From the NCBI GenBank assembly GCA_003254925.1, contig QANZ01018074.1:99612-163611 (forward strand): DNA of 64,000 bases, in the 5' to 3' direction. The notes under the pieces are model-generated. The model worked only from the letters and a program-made list of their open reading frames with translations, had not been told where the DNA came from and did not search any database. Positions 34,967 to 45,850 of this stretch are shown in pieces. The first letter of the stretch is position 1. Every line of letters begins with the position of its first letter. This stretch comes from Chamaecrista fasciculata. Its lineage: Eukaryota; Streptophyta; Magnoliopsida; Fabales; Fabaceae. Made by a program: the position numbers and the translations under genes.

Positions 34967-37900
34967 ATGGCAGGTGAAACCCTCGGAGAATCCATTGGAA
35001 TTAAAGAAGAGCTCATCAAGAAGGCAAGCATCCTCGCCTTCAAAGCTCACAAATCACCCGATAAGCCTTACCTTCTCGAAAAGATTCGAACCACCACCAC
35101 TACCGCCGCCGCCGCCACTTCCGACCTCATCTTTGCCTTCCCTGCATCCTCCTCCGTCTCCGATTTCTTCGCCGACGACAGTTTCGGCCAAACTCAGATC
35201 AATCTCACTCTCTTCCCATCCCTCCGTAGCATCGGCAACGACGACCCCGCTCTCGTCAACAAAGCCTTCCTTCGCAGATTCCAGGCCCTTCTCGCCAATT
35301 CCTCCTTCAAATCAGATGTAAATTAATTAATTCATACTTACTCCTCCTTAATTAATTTAACTGGTAGTACTTTCTATTTTAGGAAATCGATGAATGAACG
35401 AGTGAATTCGAAATATCTGTAGGTGAACAGAGCAATGTCGGAGAAGAAGAGGATTCTGTTCACCGGTCACTCCTCCGGCGCTCCCACGGCGATTCTCGCC
35501 ACATATTGGACTCTCGAACAAATCCGAAACGCACCAAACCCTAACCCTAACCCTCCTCGCTGTATCACCTTCGGATCTCCCTTAATCGGCAACCACATAT
35601 TCTCTCACGCCACCAGACGCGAGAAATGGTCGCGTTATTTCGTCCATTTTCTCATGAGATACGACATAATCCCTCGGATCTCGCTCGCGCCGATCTCGTC
35701 TCTCGGAGAAGAAACCACCGCCTCCATCCTCCAACTCCTCATTCCCAATCCCAAATCCAAAACGACGCCGTCGATTCGCTTGGCGGAATTCTACTGGCGC
35801 GTGATGAAGCACGCGGCGGCGGTGGCGAGTCACGGCGCGTGTGGTTTGATGGGGAATACGAATCCGTTACTGGAAACGGTGGCGAACGTGGTGGTTATGA
35901 GTCCGTACAGGCCGTTCGGGACGTTCGTGTGGTGTACCGGAAACGGGAGGATGGTGGTTATGGGGAATTCGTCGGAGGCGGTGATGCAGGTGATGTATCA
36001 GAGTGCGGTGGTGAGGGATTTGGGGGAGAAGGAGGATGATGACGTGGCGAGGGAGAGGGTGATGCAACACGTGAGGTATGTGGAGGAAGTGCAAGAGAGC
36101 TTGGAGATGCAGAACGTGGAGTATTTGGACAAGCTTCATGAAATACCTTTGTGCAGTGTGCCTAATAATGCTAATTATAATGCCTCTGGGGATGCTGCAG
36201 CCATTGACATGGCCTTGAATGATCTTGGACTGGTGAGTGTATCTACCTACGTATATATATGTTTTTTTTAATTACTTAGTTGGTTATAATTTTTAAAGTA
36301 AATTTACTTTTTAATCCTTCCATTGCTCTAAAAAAATATGTTCGCCAAAGTGTACTTTTGGTCCCATAATCTTTTCAAGTCTCAATTTAATTTTATAATT
36401 TTTTTTTGTTGCATTTTTTGTCTCATATCTTTTGTTTGGGTTGTAGATTTGGTCTTATGTTACACTTTTGATCTTATATCTTTGAGTTAGGTTGTAGACT
36501 TAGTCTCATATCTTTTGGCGAGGCTGCAAATTTAATCGTATATCTTTGGGTCAGGTGCATAATTAGCCTCATATCTTTGAGTTAGTGCCTGACTGGCGGT
36601 AGAACTTGTAGCAAAGATTTGAGACTAATTCTGCAACATGAACAAAAGACTTGAGATCAAAATTGATACCGGACCAAATTTGCAACCTGAGCAAAAGATA
36701 TGAGACTTAAAGTCTAACAAAAAAATTATGGGATCAAATTGAAACCTTAGTAAAAAGTTATGGGATCAAAAATACACTTTAACCAGTTATATTTTAATCC
36801 TTCAATATCGAAAATACACTTTTTGATTGCTGATTTTACTATAAATATCAACTAGTTTTTTGGGACTATATAATTAACATCTTTAAAAATTGAGGGATTA
36901 AAGTGTGTGCTTTCAATATTTGTGGATTAAATCTTAATTTTCGGACAAAATCAAAATCAAAAAATAAATTTTCTTGAATTTGTAAAAGAGTAGGGGACTC
37001 AATTCTCAAATGTGCAAGTAATATAAAGATAATGTATATATATTATATAGTTGATCTAATCAGAAATGAAAAGTTTAGTGAACAAATAAAAATAATTCCG
37101 TTCAAGGGTCGGTCAAATATATGCATGTTGTCATCCTAGGTAATTTCTGTATATATCTCCGTGTGATGTAATGTGCCTATCTCTAGCAAGGTTATTATTT
37201 GGAAAGCTCCAAAGTAGTAATAGCAATTAAACACTTTGGGGCAGAAAAAATATTAAACAATAAAAGCAAAACGTCACGTTTTAAGAAATTATAGTATATA
37301 TATGGGACTCTTGTAATTATGAGTGTCAGAAACGATTGTCAGTACCGCCGATTTAAGTTCATGGTTCATGCATGCAGCATACACTATAGTCTATATATGT
37401 ATATATAATCTGTACGTGTCTAGGACTAGACACGTCATTACTGCATTAACTTCAAATTAATCTATCAAAGAAGAATCTGCAAAATATGTGACAAATTCAA
37501 ATAATAATAATTCCATGCGTGGGGATTTTAATTTCAGGGACCAAGAGCAAGACTGTGTCTGCGAGCAGCAGGCGAGTTGGAGAAACACAAATCAAGAAAC
37601 GAAGAAAAGATAGACAAAGCCAAAGCAGAGACGACGATGAATGAGCTAGAAGATTACAAAGAAGTGAGCAAAATGCAGGGAGTGGGATATTACGATGCAT
37701 TCAAGCTTCAAAAGGAGCCAAGGGACTTCCAAGCAAACGTGAAGAGGCTTGTGCTCGCAGGCGTGTGGGACGAGATCATCGAGATGCTCAAGAGATACGA
37801 ACTCCCTGACGAATTCGAAGGGAAAAAAGAGTGGATCGAGTTGGGAACAAAGTTTCGAAGATTAGTAGAACCACTAGATATAGCCAACTATTATAGGCAT

Positions 37901-38260
37901 TTGAAGCATGAGGATACAGGGCCTTACATGATGAGGGCAAGGCCTAAACGATACAGGTACACACAGAGATGGCTCGAGCATGCAAATAGATTGCCCAATG
38001 GGGGTAGCTCGGAATCCTGCTTCTGGGCTGAAGTGGAAGAGCTTAGCAGCAAAAGCATTAATGATAGTATTACTATTAATAAAGCTTCATCGCTTGATGA
38101 AGATTTCAGGAAAAGGGTAGTGAAATTGGAAGAGAATGCAAAGAGATGGGGTGAGAAGGAGGAAGAGTTACCAAGGGATGTGTTCTTGGAGGGATCCACT
38201 TTTATGAAGTGGTGGAGGAATTTGCCTAACGAATACAAGGCTGGACTTTTGCATTGCTAG
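34967..38260 (+). CDS. EDS1: EDS1 lipase-like immune regulator, 627 aa
   Basis: Three exons: 34967-35317, 35423-36232 and 37538-38260 (351 + 810 + 723 bp, all phase 0), 627 residues against about 620 in Arabidopsis EDS1. The N-terminal alpha/beta-hydrolase domain carries the nucleophile elbow GHSSG (Ser134), Asp198 in RYDIIPRI and probably His333. EDS1 works without lipase activity. The EP domain starts around residue 390 and has VGYYDAFK, ANVKRLVLAGVWDEIIEML, DIANYYRHLKHEDTGPYM and KRYRYTQRWLEHANR. These tell EDS1 from PAD4 and SAG101, with which it forms heterodimers that sense TIR-made nucleotide signals and activate helper NLRs. Exon 2 is GC-rich relative to its surroundings. The 1305-bp intron 2 holds a nested foldback element. 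The start ATG sits in AAAAAAATGGC. Confidence 0.95.
36339..36785. mobile_element. Foldback element in EDS1 intron 2
   Basis: The left arm GCCAAAGTGTACTTTTGGTC, then CCCATAATCTTTTCAAG, is matched by the inverted right arm ending CAAAAATACACTTTAACC. Sub-repeats TTTGGTCTCATATCTTTTG-type units alternate on both sides. It sits between further inverted blocks (TTTTTAATCCTTC at 36309 and the relatives near 36790-36960), so an outer palindrome may enclose it. Confidence 0.65.
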
Positions 38261-41200
38261 CTAGAGAGCCTCGTTTCTCAATTCATAAAGGACAAGAAAT
38301 AAATAGACAGAATATTACATACAGGTGTGTTTTTTGTTCCTATCCAAATAACCGTATACTATACATAGATATCTAGGCACTGTCGTCAATAGTTTCCATA
38401 ATGGTATGGATGCTTTTTGTTGCATTGTTCCAGTGTAAAGTTCTTAAGACAGTTTAAAATGTGCTTTTGGTTAGATCATATCTTTATAGGACCCCGAGAA
38501 TGTGCGAAATCTTGGATACCACATATAGTCTGTAAGATACTACAATAAGCAAATTCCTCTATTAAGTTATAATTCCTATATTTTCTAGTTATAGCAATAT
38601 TTACCGAAATATATTCAGAAGTGCAACTCTTCGCTAGTTTTAGTATCAACCATCTGAGAGACGAAATTCATAACATTGGCTAAATTAAGTTCCTACATAG
38701 AAGCGCTATGGTCCATGGATAATTGGATACCACAAAATGAGAAAAAGAAAACAGTGGACTCACAGCTCGAATTCTGGACCAGCAATCGCGTTTAAACCAT
38801 ATTAACTTTATTTTAATAAAAAAAAAAACAGAATTAACTCTAAAGTATAAACAAACATTAAATAACTTATACACTTTTTTCTTAAAAAGAACAATCTGAA
38901 TTAATTCAAAACACAGTAAGAGTTAAAACTATGATTGATCCTTGCATTGAATAAAAAATATCATAATTTTTGAGAAACAAAAAATCTTGTGGACCTCGTT
39001 TTCACAATCTGTGCACGTTGAATTACTGGGAGCTTGGCCTCCTAAACAACCAATGGCAACAGTCCGATAGGCAGCTCAAACCTATCAGAATTAGAGCACT
39101 AATTAACTTGATTCCTCCATAAATGGTTCACACATTACATCTATGGAGAATGCTAAACATATTCATATCTTAATTTTGATAGATGGAAAGATTAGAACTA
39201 CAGAATGAGAAATAGAGTAACCTTGGAGAAAAGAAGAGAGTTTCAATCTTCTTCAAAAGTATTTTTTGGCTGAAAGATGCCTCTATCAACTCACCATGTA
39301 CATGTTATCATAGATTCATGATCAGTTCCATACTACTAAACAATGAGAGAAACATCCTGATTAAGTCAATGCAACAAAATGATCTTTCACAAAAGTTGGA
39401 ACGTTATGAGCATCCATTGAATAACCTAGCACTTGCTACAATCATATAATAAGGTTTGGTGCAAATTGCAAACTGGGAACGGCTTCATGACATCTTACCT
39501 TCCTATTTCCATAACCTTGAAATGAATGTCAGAAGCTCCTGTCTACTCTGAGTAAATTAACCCCTCATCAAAATACTAAATAACTTACTCCAAAATGATA
39601 CTAGCAGCATAATAATAACAATTAGTTCTAGCATACATACAACATAAACATCTTCGGAGATAAAGCCTATTTCACTTCACTCCAAGATAATGCTCAATGC
39701 TATCAAGGCAACACACATTTGACATTTGCAATCATTACATAAATATTCGTTCATTTTCCTACACATTAGTGAAGTTCAAGGATACTGCAATCCGAAACTA
39801 GCAAAGTAGAAAAAACAGCGTCATCTAATGAGTTTTAATTTCTAATTTATTCCCACTGAGTTCTTGTCCAATTACAATACAAGTGAGCTTTTTGTGCATG
39901 TTCACAATCGAAATAGCCAAAGGGTGGTACGTTGTCCAAAATAACAGACACCCTAATACAGCCAAACCAGTTCCTTATAATATTGATTTACCAGAGAACA
40001 GAGAAGTCCAAACATACTACCATTGAAGCTAGTGTTCTGGGGTTCAGCCCTCTTAAAAAGTTAAAACATCATCCACCAGACTCAATTAAGAAATCACAAA
40101 ACCAAGCAACCAGAAAAAAGAATTTTTTTTTTTCATGTAAATATATTTCCTCCAGGATTATAGTTGAAGGTTACTGCTAATGTCTAACAAACCCCAAAGC
40201 CATGACTAAGAAGACAGGCCTAGCATTGTTAATAATACATATTCCAAATACAAAAAACATGTAATACCTTTGATGCAATCAGTTCCATCCGTCCAGGAGA
40301 TATAATAATAAAAATTCTGAGGAAACATAAAAATGATACAATAGTAGTAGCTATAATGGCCATGAAGGTTAGATTATGATAATTAATCAATAAGATATGG
40401 GCACAAAAACAGCAATTGTTAGCAAAATAACTTCCCAAAAATTGCTAAAACAGAAAGGAATAGTCATATTCCTTAGGTATTCAATACAAAAAATAAAAAA
40501 TTTCTCAAGAAAAATTAAAAATTTTCTATTTAAATAGAGTACTATTTTATTTAGGTTTAAATAGAATCAACCATCTTCTGATGCCAATAAATAAGAACTC
40601 TAAAGAAGATTTGATTAAATTAACGTGTCAAGAATTCATACTCCATCATCATTCAGACTCCCATAAGTAAGTTATATACACGACTACTACTACCTTCACT
40701 TCAATAGAAGTAAATTACATATTTTCAAAGCACAAGAACACTCGTCAATCATAACAAATCCCAAAGAATAATAGGTAAGGCAGTAAGAGTAATGACCCGA
40801 TGACTGACTGAAATTAGAAAGTCAAGCAATAACCAGATATAAACAACCACAAAAGCAGGAATATTATATTCTTTATCAAGGAGGGGGAAACAAGTGTGTT
40901 TATCATGGCCTGATTCTTAAGCAGACATACAAGGGGGTGAAAAAGGCATTACCAGAAATATATTCCCATACCTTGGAAACCTGAAAAATCCTATTGACCA
41001 AGCCCCCGACTTTTTTTATAAGAACCTACCTGAATTGGACTCCTAGAAAGATAATCACCAGGAAACAATGTTCAGATGTCATTAGTATTTAAAAAAATAA
41101 AGTCAATCTGTACTTGGTATTTATAACTTACAAGAGCAACTCATATTAAAAGAAGTAGATCACCAGAATTCCTTCCATATAAGGTGAGAAGAGCAAAGAT

Positions 41201-41883
41201 CAAGCTTTAACCATGGCCTAAATTTAAAAGGTGTGGTCAGGAAACAAAACGAAACAACAATATTCACAAGGCATAAATTTAGATTTTCCATAAGAGGATT
41301 CTTTAGAAGTGTGCAGAAATTACAACTGCATCCATCTTTCAGTTGCGCAGGTGCATAGTTTCAAAAGAGATGAAAGAGAAGAATGAAAGCATTATAAATT
41401 GCATCCAGATGCAGTAACTTCTGTCATAGAAGGGAGGGATCATCAATGTAACATATTCGGATCCAAGGACAAATACACTCTTGACAATCAGAACAGAAAC
41501 ATGAACATATTAAATAAAATGATGATGTTCAACATGGAAGTATGAAGAGCTCAGAGTACACAACGTGTACATTATATGTGAACAAGCAAAAGCATAAGCA
41601 AAATAAACGACAGCATAGTGTAATAATGTTCAATGTATTGAATTTCTATACCACTCCATCTATTCACATTAACCAACCTGAGTATTCTACACCAACACAT
41701 GCACCATAAGATAAAAATCAAACTGGAATTAAGAAACAGCTTGATTCCATGGTGCACAAAATCCATACCCTACAACAGCTAGACCTACGAAAATTAGATC
41801 TAAGAATACAGATCATGCAAGGATGCAAAAATGAGAGACCCCACATTCACAACTCACAAAAAACAGAGACTCCTTTAAGACCT
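38261..41883. other. 3.6-kb spacer between convergent EDS1 and RING genes
   Basis: Unlike the other long spacers it lacks obvious foldbacks or retroelement pieces and is less extreme in AT content. No frame has a recognisable domain. It may hold long 3' UTRs of either gene or a non-coding transcript; the sequence alone does not decide. Confidence 0.45.
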
Positions 41884-43158
41884 TTAAATCATGCTACACG
41901 AGCGAGCCAAACGTACAGTCAGGCTGCCCCCATGGACGCTTGCCTCTGGCTCAACAGATTCACACTCATACGGCTTCCTGCACCCAGGACAGCGACCATC
42001 CTCCTCAAGAATCCTCTTGTGACAAAAGAGGCAAAGCCGGAATCCACACAAGCAGGGTAAAAAACTTGAGTCTGTCAAATCAAGATCCTCACAACATATT
42101 GGACACGAGGATGGCGCCGCAGGGCGAGCCCATGGGAGCCCTCCTCCACAGCGCCGGTTGGAATTTGGTAAACTGTGCTGCTTAGACAGATTGGGCAGAC
42201 TCTGTGGACGAAAAGCATCATCAGGTCTCCAAGCTCGGCCATTGCCAGAGACTAATGGAACCAATCTGTCACTCTCGATCTTGGAATTCCGAAATGCTAA
42301 ATTTGACCCACGGATCATTTCACGAGGCGAACCCATTTGGGCTGCAGGTTCATGTGGAGGAGGCAATTCTGAAGACGACTTTTTATGCATGTCATCGACG
42401 GCTAAAGCATCAGCCATAGCCTCCCAATCATCCAAGCAATCATCATCGCCTTCTTCTTCTGTGACATTCCCCGAGCAGCACCCAGCACTACTACTGCTAC
42501 TGCTGCTGCTGCTACTCCCAGTGAAATTTGTTCCAGAATCGTTACTGCCTAGCATGCTGCTATCAACACTGGTGGGACTGTTGGATGGAGATTCTAAGAA
42601 GCCATCATGATGGATCGATCTGTCATCCTCCTCACCTCTGGGCCTCATCTCCAATTTCTCCCATGAATGTTTGCTGTCTTTCCCAACATGCATCGATGGC
42701 GCGTGACCATCGTCCCTTCCGTCCTTGCATCCCGTATTCTTGACCCCAACTAATACGCAGCCACCGATATTAACGAAAAAGTAAAATTAGGAAGAGAACA
42801 TATCGTGTGAAAGAGGGGGAGGGGAAACGTACATGTAGAATATATATATATATATATATACACATACACACACAGAAACATAAAAATTGTCATTACTTTC
42901 TACCTTGAGAAAGCCACTGCTCGCGACGAGCATCAATCTTACATTGTTTTAATTTGGCGGTCCTGTTGGTCTGAAATCCCCAAAGCATTAGGATGAGGTT
43001 ATTGAGAACAGAGAAAGGAATGCCAAAAGCAAATAATCACAAAAACGTCAAAGCACACACTGAAATCAAAATCGATATCTTACCCTCTTCTTCTTGCCTA
43101 AATTCTTAGTGTTCGCAGCTGAAGGAATAGGAGCGGTGGTGATTGAATCGGAAACCAT
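41884..43158 (-). CDS. NOT4-type C4C4 RING finger protein, 335 aa
   Basis: Three exons in transcript order: 43158-43084 (MVSDSITTAPIPSAANTKN), 42970-42904 (TNRTAKLKQCKIDARREQW) and 42749-41884, with GT-AG borders and 336 codons in phase. A basic N-terminus is followed by an acidic, Ser-rich middle (a run of about ten Ser, then EEEGDDDCLDDWEAMADAL) and a C-terminal RING: CPICCEDLDLTDSSF, LPCLCGFRLCLFCHKRI, GRCPGCRKPYE. All eight zinc ligands are Cys, as in CNOT4, so an E3 ubiquitin ligase role is likely. The RRM that follows the RING in true NOT4 is absent. The last residues are CSMI, which fits a CaaX prenylation box. Substrate and location are unknown. Confidence 0.9.
42841..42860. repeat. 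(TA)n tract in intron 2 of the RING gene
   Basis: A TA dinucleotide run followed by a CACACACACACA-like stretch within the 154-bp intron between exons 2 and 3. Confidence 0.9.
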
Positions 43159-43340
43159 GCTGGACAGCTGGATTCAAATTCGAAAAACAGAGATTCACAA
43201 AAACCCTAATTTGTGAAGAAGGAGGAATGAGAAAATCTAGAGAGAGAAAACTTAGAGAGAAGATGTTATGGATAACGGAATTGCCTCTGCTTCGCTCGCC
43301 CCTTTTAGAAATGAAACCAGCAAACGAAGGCGCTGATCCT

Positions 43341-43348
43341 ATATATAA
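43341..43348 (-). promoter_or_regulatory. Candidate TATA box of the RING gene
   Basis: TATATATA in the context ATTATATATAGGATC on the minus strand, about 185 bp upstream of the start codon. A C/T-rich leader follows in the transcript direction. Confidence 0.5.
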
Positions 43349-43359
43349 TGCTTAATTCC

Positions 43360-44145
43360 CAAATTACCCTCGCTTTTTGCTTGAATTTCAAGTGATTCCC
43401 ACGTAGCAACGTGAGATTTCTTTAAAAACCAGAGAGCTTTTGTAAAATCTGTAACAAGGGTAGGACGAACGAATACGGCGTCGTTTGATTGCCGCTGAAT
43501 TTTCCCCAATAAAATTATTCTCTCATTAATTAGGCTATCCCATAAATTGATAACAGTAATTAATTAAAGATTTACAGATGAATAACGGATCAGTTTAACT
43601 TGTGAATATATTTAATAAATTATTAATTTATTTGTTACTGAATTATTTAATGAATTTTTAAATAATCAAATTATTAAATTTAATCTAACTTGTTAATCTG
43701 TCAATTTTTTAAAAATCAGAGAATTATATATTATTTTTTAATATTTTAAATTTTACACGTTACTTTTTTACTTGAAGAAGTTTCATATTTTGTATCTTAA
43801 CTTTCCTCTTTTCACAAAGTCAAATAAAATGTTTACATTTTGAAATAGTATAAAGTTTTCTTAATTTATGCATTAAATAAAGGGAGGAAAAAAAAAAAAA
43901 AAGACAATTCACTATCTCAATCTAAACCAACCATTTGTTGTGGTCAGTATTGATTTGGGTTTAGTAATGAAAATCTTAAACATTTAACCCACCAACTATT
44001 AATTAATTTGGATTATATCAGGACGAAATTGGAAGAATACACCTGTAGCAAATTGTGTGTGACTTTTTTTCCCTGTAAAAACTAGGTATTTTTCACCTAT
44101 CCTGTAACTTATTTTTTTAATTTGGTTCTAAGTTTTTAATATAAA
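43360..44145. other. Upstream region of the RING gene and AT-rich spacer
   Basis: The first 150 bp are more GC-rich and promoter-like. The remainder is AT-rich with A-runs (43886-43902). No gene is supported. Confidence 0.45.
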
Positions 44146-44154
44146 TTAATTATA

Positions 44155-44733
44155 GGCAAAACACCCTTTCGTGCCCTTAACGTTTGCGGTGATTTTCAGT
44201 TATGCCCCTAACGTTTCATTTGTGCCAGTTGTGTCCCCAATGTGAAATGTTAGTTTCAATTATGCCCCCACCCTCGTTAGTGTGCCATTTTTCGGAACTT
44301 TTAAGCTTAGATTCGTGTTCGTTTCAGTTTGTTTTGATAAATGAGTTTATCGGTACTCATTTTCGGCTCCTAAGGATCATTTTGCACATGGAAATTTTGA
44401 GAAAAATGCTTCGTTTTGCTGCATTTCGTTTTGGTCCATTTTAGGGTTCATCGGGTCCGATTTCCTTCAGATTTGGGGCTATTTTGAGCTTAATCTTTGA
44501 AATTGATCCAAATAATTAAGTTTGTGATGTCCGAAAATTAAAACCCATATGAAATCTGATCAAAACCGAGCTCAAATCGTGCGAAAATGGTGTTTTTTTT
44601 TTGTGGATGATTGAAAATAGGGGCATAATTGAAACTAACATTTCACATTGGCAGCACAACTGACACAAATGAAACGTTAAGGGCATAACTGAAAATCACC
44701 GCAAACGTTAGGGGCACGAAATGGTGTTTTGCC
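44155..44733. mobile_element. MULE-like foldback with perfect 9-bp target duplication
   Basis: Starts GGCAAAACACC and ends GGTGTTTTGCC, exact inverted repeats. It is flanked by TTAATTATA at 44146-44154 and again at 44734-44742, a perfect 9-bp duplication as made by Mutator-like transposases. Arms hold tandem units GTGCCCTTAACGTTTGCGGT, TATGCCCCTAACGTTTCATT and AATGTGAAATGTTAG. The unpaired middle (about 44280-44620) is unlike other sequence here. No transposase. Confidence 0.88.
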
Positions 44734-44801
44734 TTAATTATAATATTTTGATACTAAAAAATAGTAATGACATTTGTTAATGCTAGTCGCCCAAAAACGC
44801 T

Positions 44802-45850
44802 AGCTGCCCAAAAAATCCTCTCTCTCATGAGAGTTGAGTTTTCTCTCAAACCCCTCCTCATGAGGGATCACCTCTCTCTTTCATGAGAGATTTCACCATA
44901 TTTCATATTAGGGTTATCGGCGGTGCCTACTGCTTTCTAGCTTTAGCCTTCTGCAGTGACGCTCTTTTCTGTGTGTCTTCTACGGTGGTGGTTTTCAAGT
45001 TTAAATGGTTTTCAGCGAGTTTCCTTCCCAGATTTGTGTGCTCTATGCTCGTGTTTGTTTGTTTTCTACGGCAAGTTTTGTGGCGGCGACGTTCTGGATT
45101 TGGTCGGGGTTTTTTTTTGTTTGTTTCCAGTTCTTTATATGGTTGTAGCCAATGATGTGAAAACCGGACCGGCCGGTCGGACCGGTTGGACCGCTACCCG
45201 AAGACACAAGCGAGTTGGTTCAACCATTTGAACCGGATTGGACCGGAAAACCGGATCCAACCGCTGGACCGGACCGGCGGTTCTCAATTTTTTTTACAAA
45301 AAATCATTTTGAGCCTTGTAGGGATCGAACCCATGCCCTTTCTTCACACTCCCAGCACCTTCACCATCCCAACTGTGAGGCTCTATTAGTTGTCTCTTAC
45401 CAATTGTTTTACTTATCTAACAAATTAATAGATTTAATGCATCTCTTAGACCAAAAAAAAAATATAGAGGGTTTATATTTAATATATTAAAAATAATTAT
45501 TTATTGCGTCATCCGGTCCAAACATCCGGTTCGACCGATTCAACCGATCCGACCGTGAACCGAACACTTGTCCGAGTCTTTGTCCGGTTCGGTTATGACA
45601 ATACTGGTTGTAGCTTTAGTTGGATCTCTAGATCCGTTAACTTGGCAACTGATTGTCTTGCCAAATTTGTCTGACACGAAGATGAGTCCTCTTGGATGGG
45701 TTGCAAACCCCCCACTTTCGTCAGTTGATGTTTTGTCTAGTGTTCTTGTTGATGCTAGGGAGAGATTGGATTATTTTATTGTGTTTTTGTTTATACTGTG
45801 CTTGACTTTGCGTTGCTTTTGAATGAATTATTTTTTTCAGGAAAAAAAAA
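44802..45850 (+). mobile_element. Second LINE-derived deletion element, split by a hAT element
   Basis: Same head (AGCTGCCCAAAAAATCCTC, CTCATGAGAG repeats), same internal junction and same RNase H-like tail (NLSDTKMSPLG, VDVLSSVLVDARERLDYF) as 23376-23917. It ends in GAATGAATTATTTTTTTCAG and an A-run at 45840-45850. It is interrupted by the hAT element 45150-45606. No clear target duplication was seen, so it is older or has an imperfect boundary. Confidence 0.8.
45150..45606. mobile_element. Non-autonomous hAT element with 8-bp target duplication
   Basis: Flanked by GTTGTAGC at 45142-45149 and 45607-45614. The unoccupied form, a single GTTGTAGC in the same context, is present in the sister retroelement at 23671-23678. 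Ends are CAATGATGTGAAAACCGG and CCGGTTCGGTTATGACAATACTG-like (imperfect inverted repeats). Subterminal regions are rich in GGACCGG/CCGGTCC in both orientations. Same family as 59291-59773. Confidence 0.9.

Noticed and set aside
34974-35321. A Pro/Ser-rich frame overlapping EDS1 exon 1
   Set aside because: It is a shifted-frame shadow. The EDS1 frame joins exon 2 in phase and matches the family.
35539-35560. AACCCTAACCCTAACCCT, similar to telomere repeat
   Set aside because: It lies inside EDS1 exon 2 and encodes Asn-Pro repeats in frame. The unit lacks the extra A of the usual plant telomere repeat.
41940-42743. Several plus-strand open frames
   Set aside because: They are antisense shadows of the RING gene. 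The minus strand has the zinc-ligand pattern and correct splice sites.
45318-45340. GGGATCGAACCCATGCCC, resembling the T-arm of a tRNA
   Set aside because: No acceptor stem, anticodon arm or D-arm fits around it. It is part of the hAT element.
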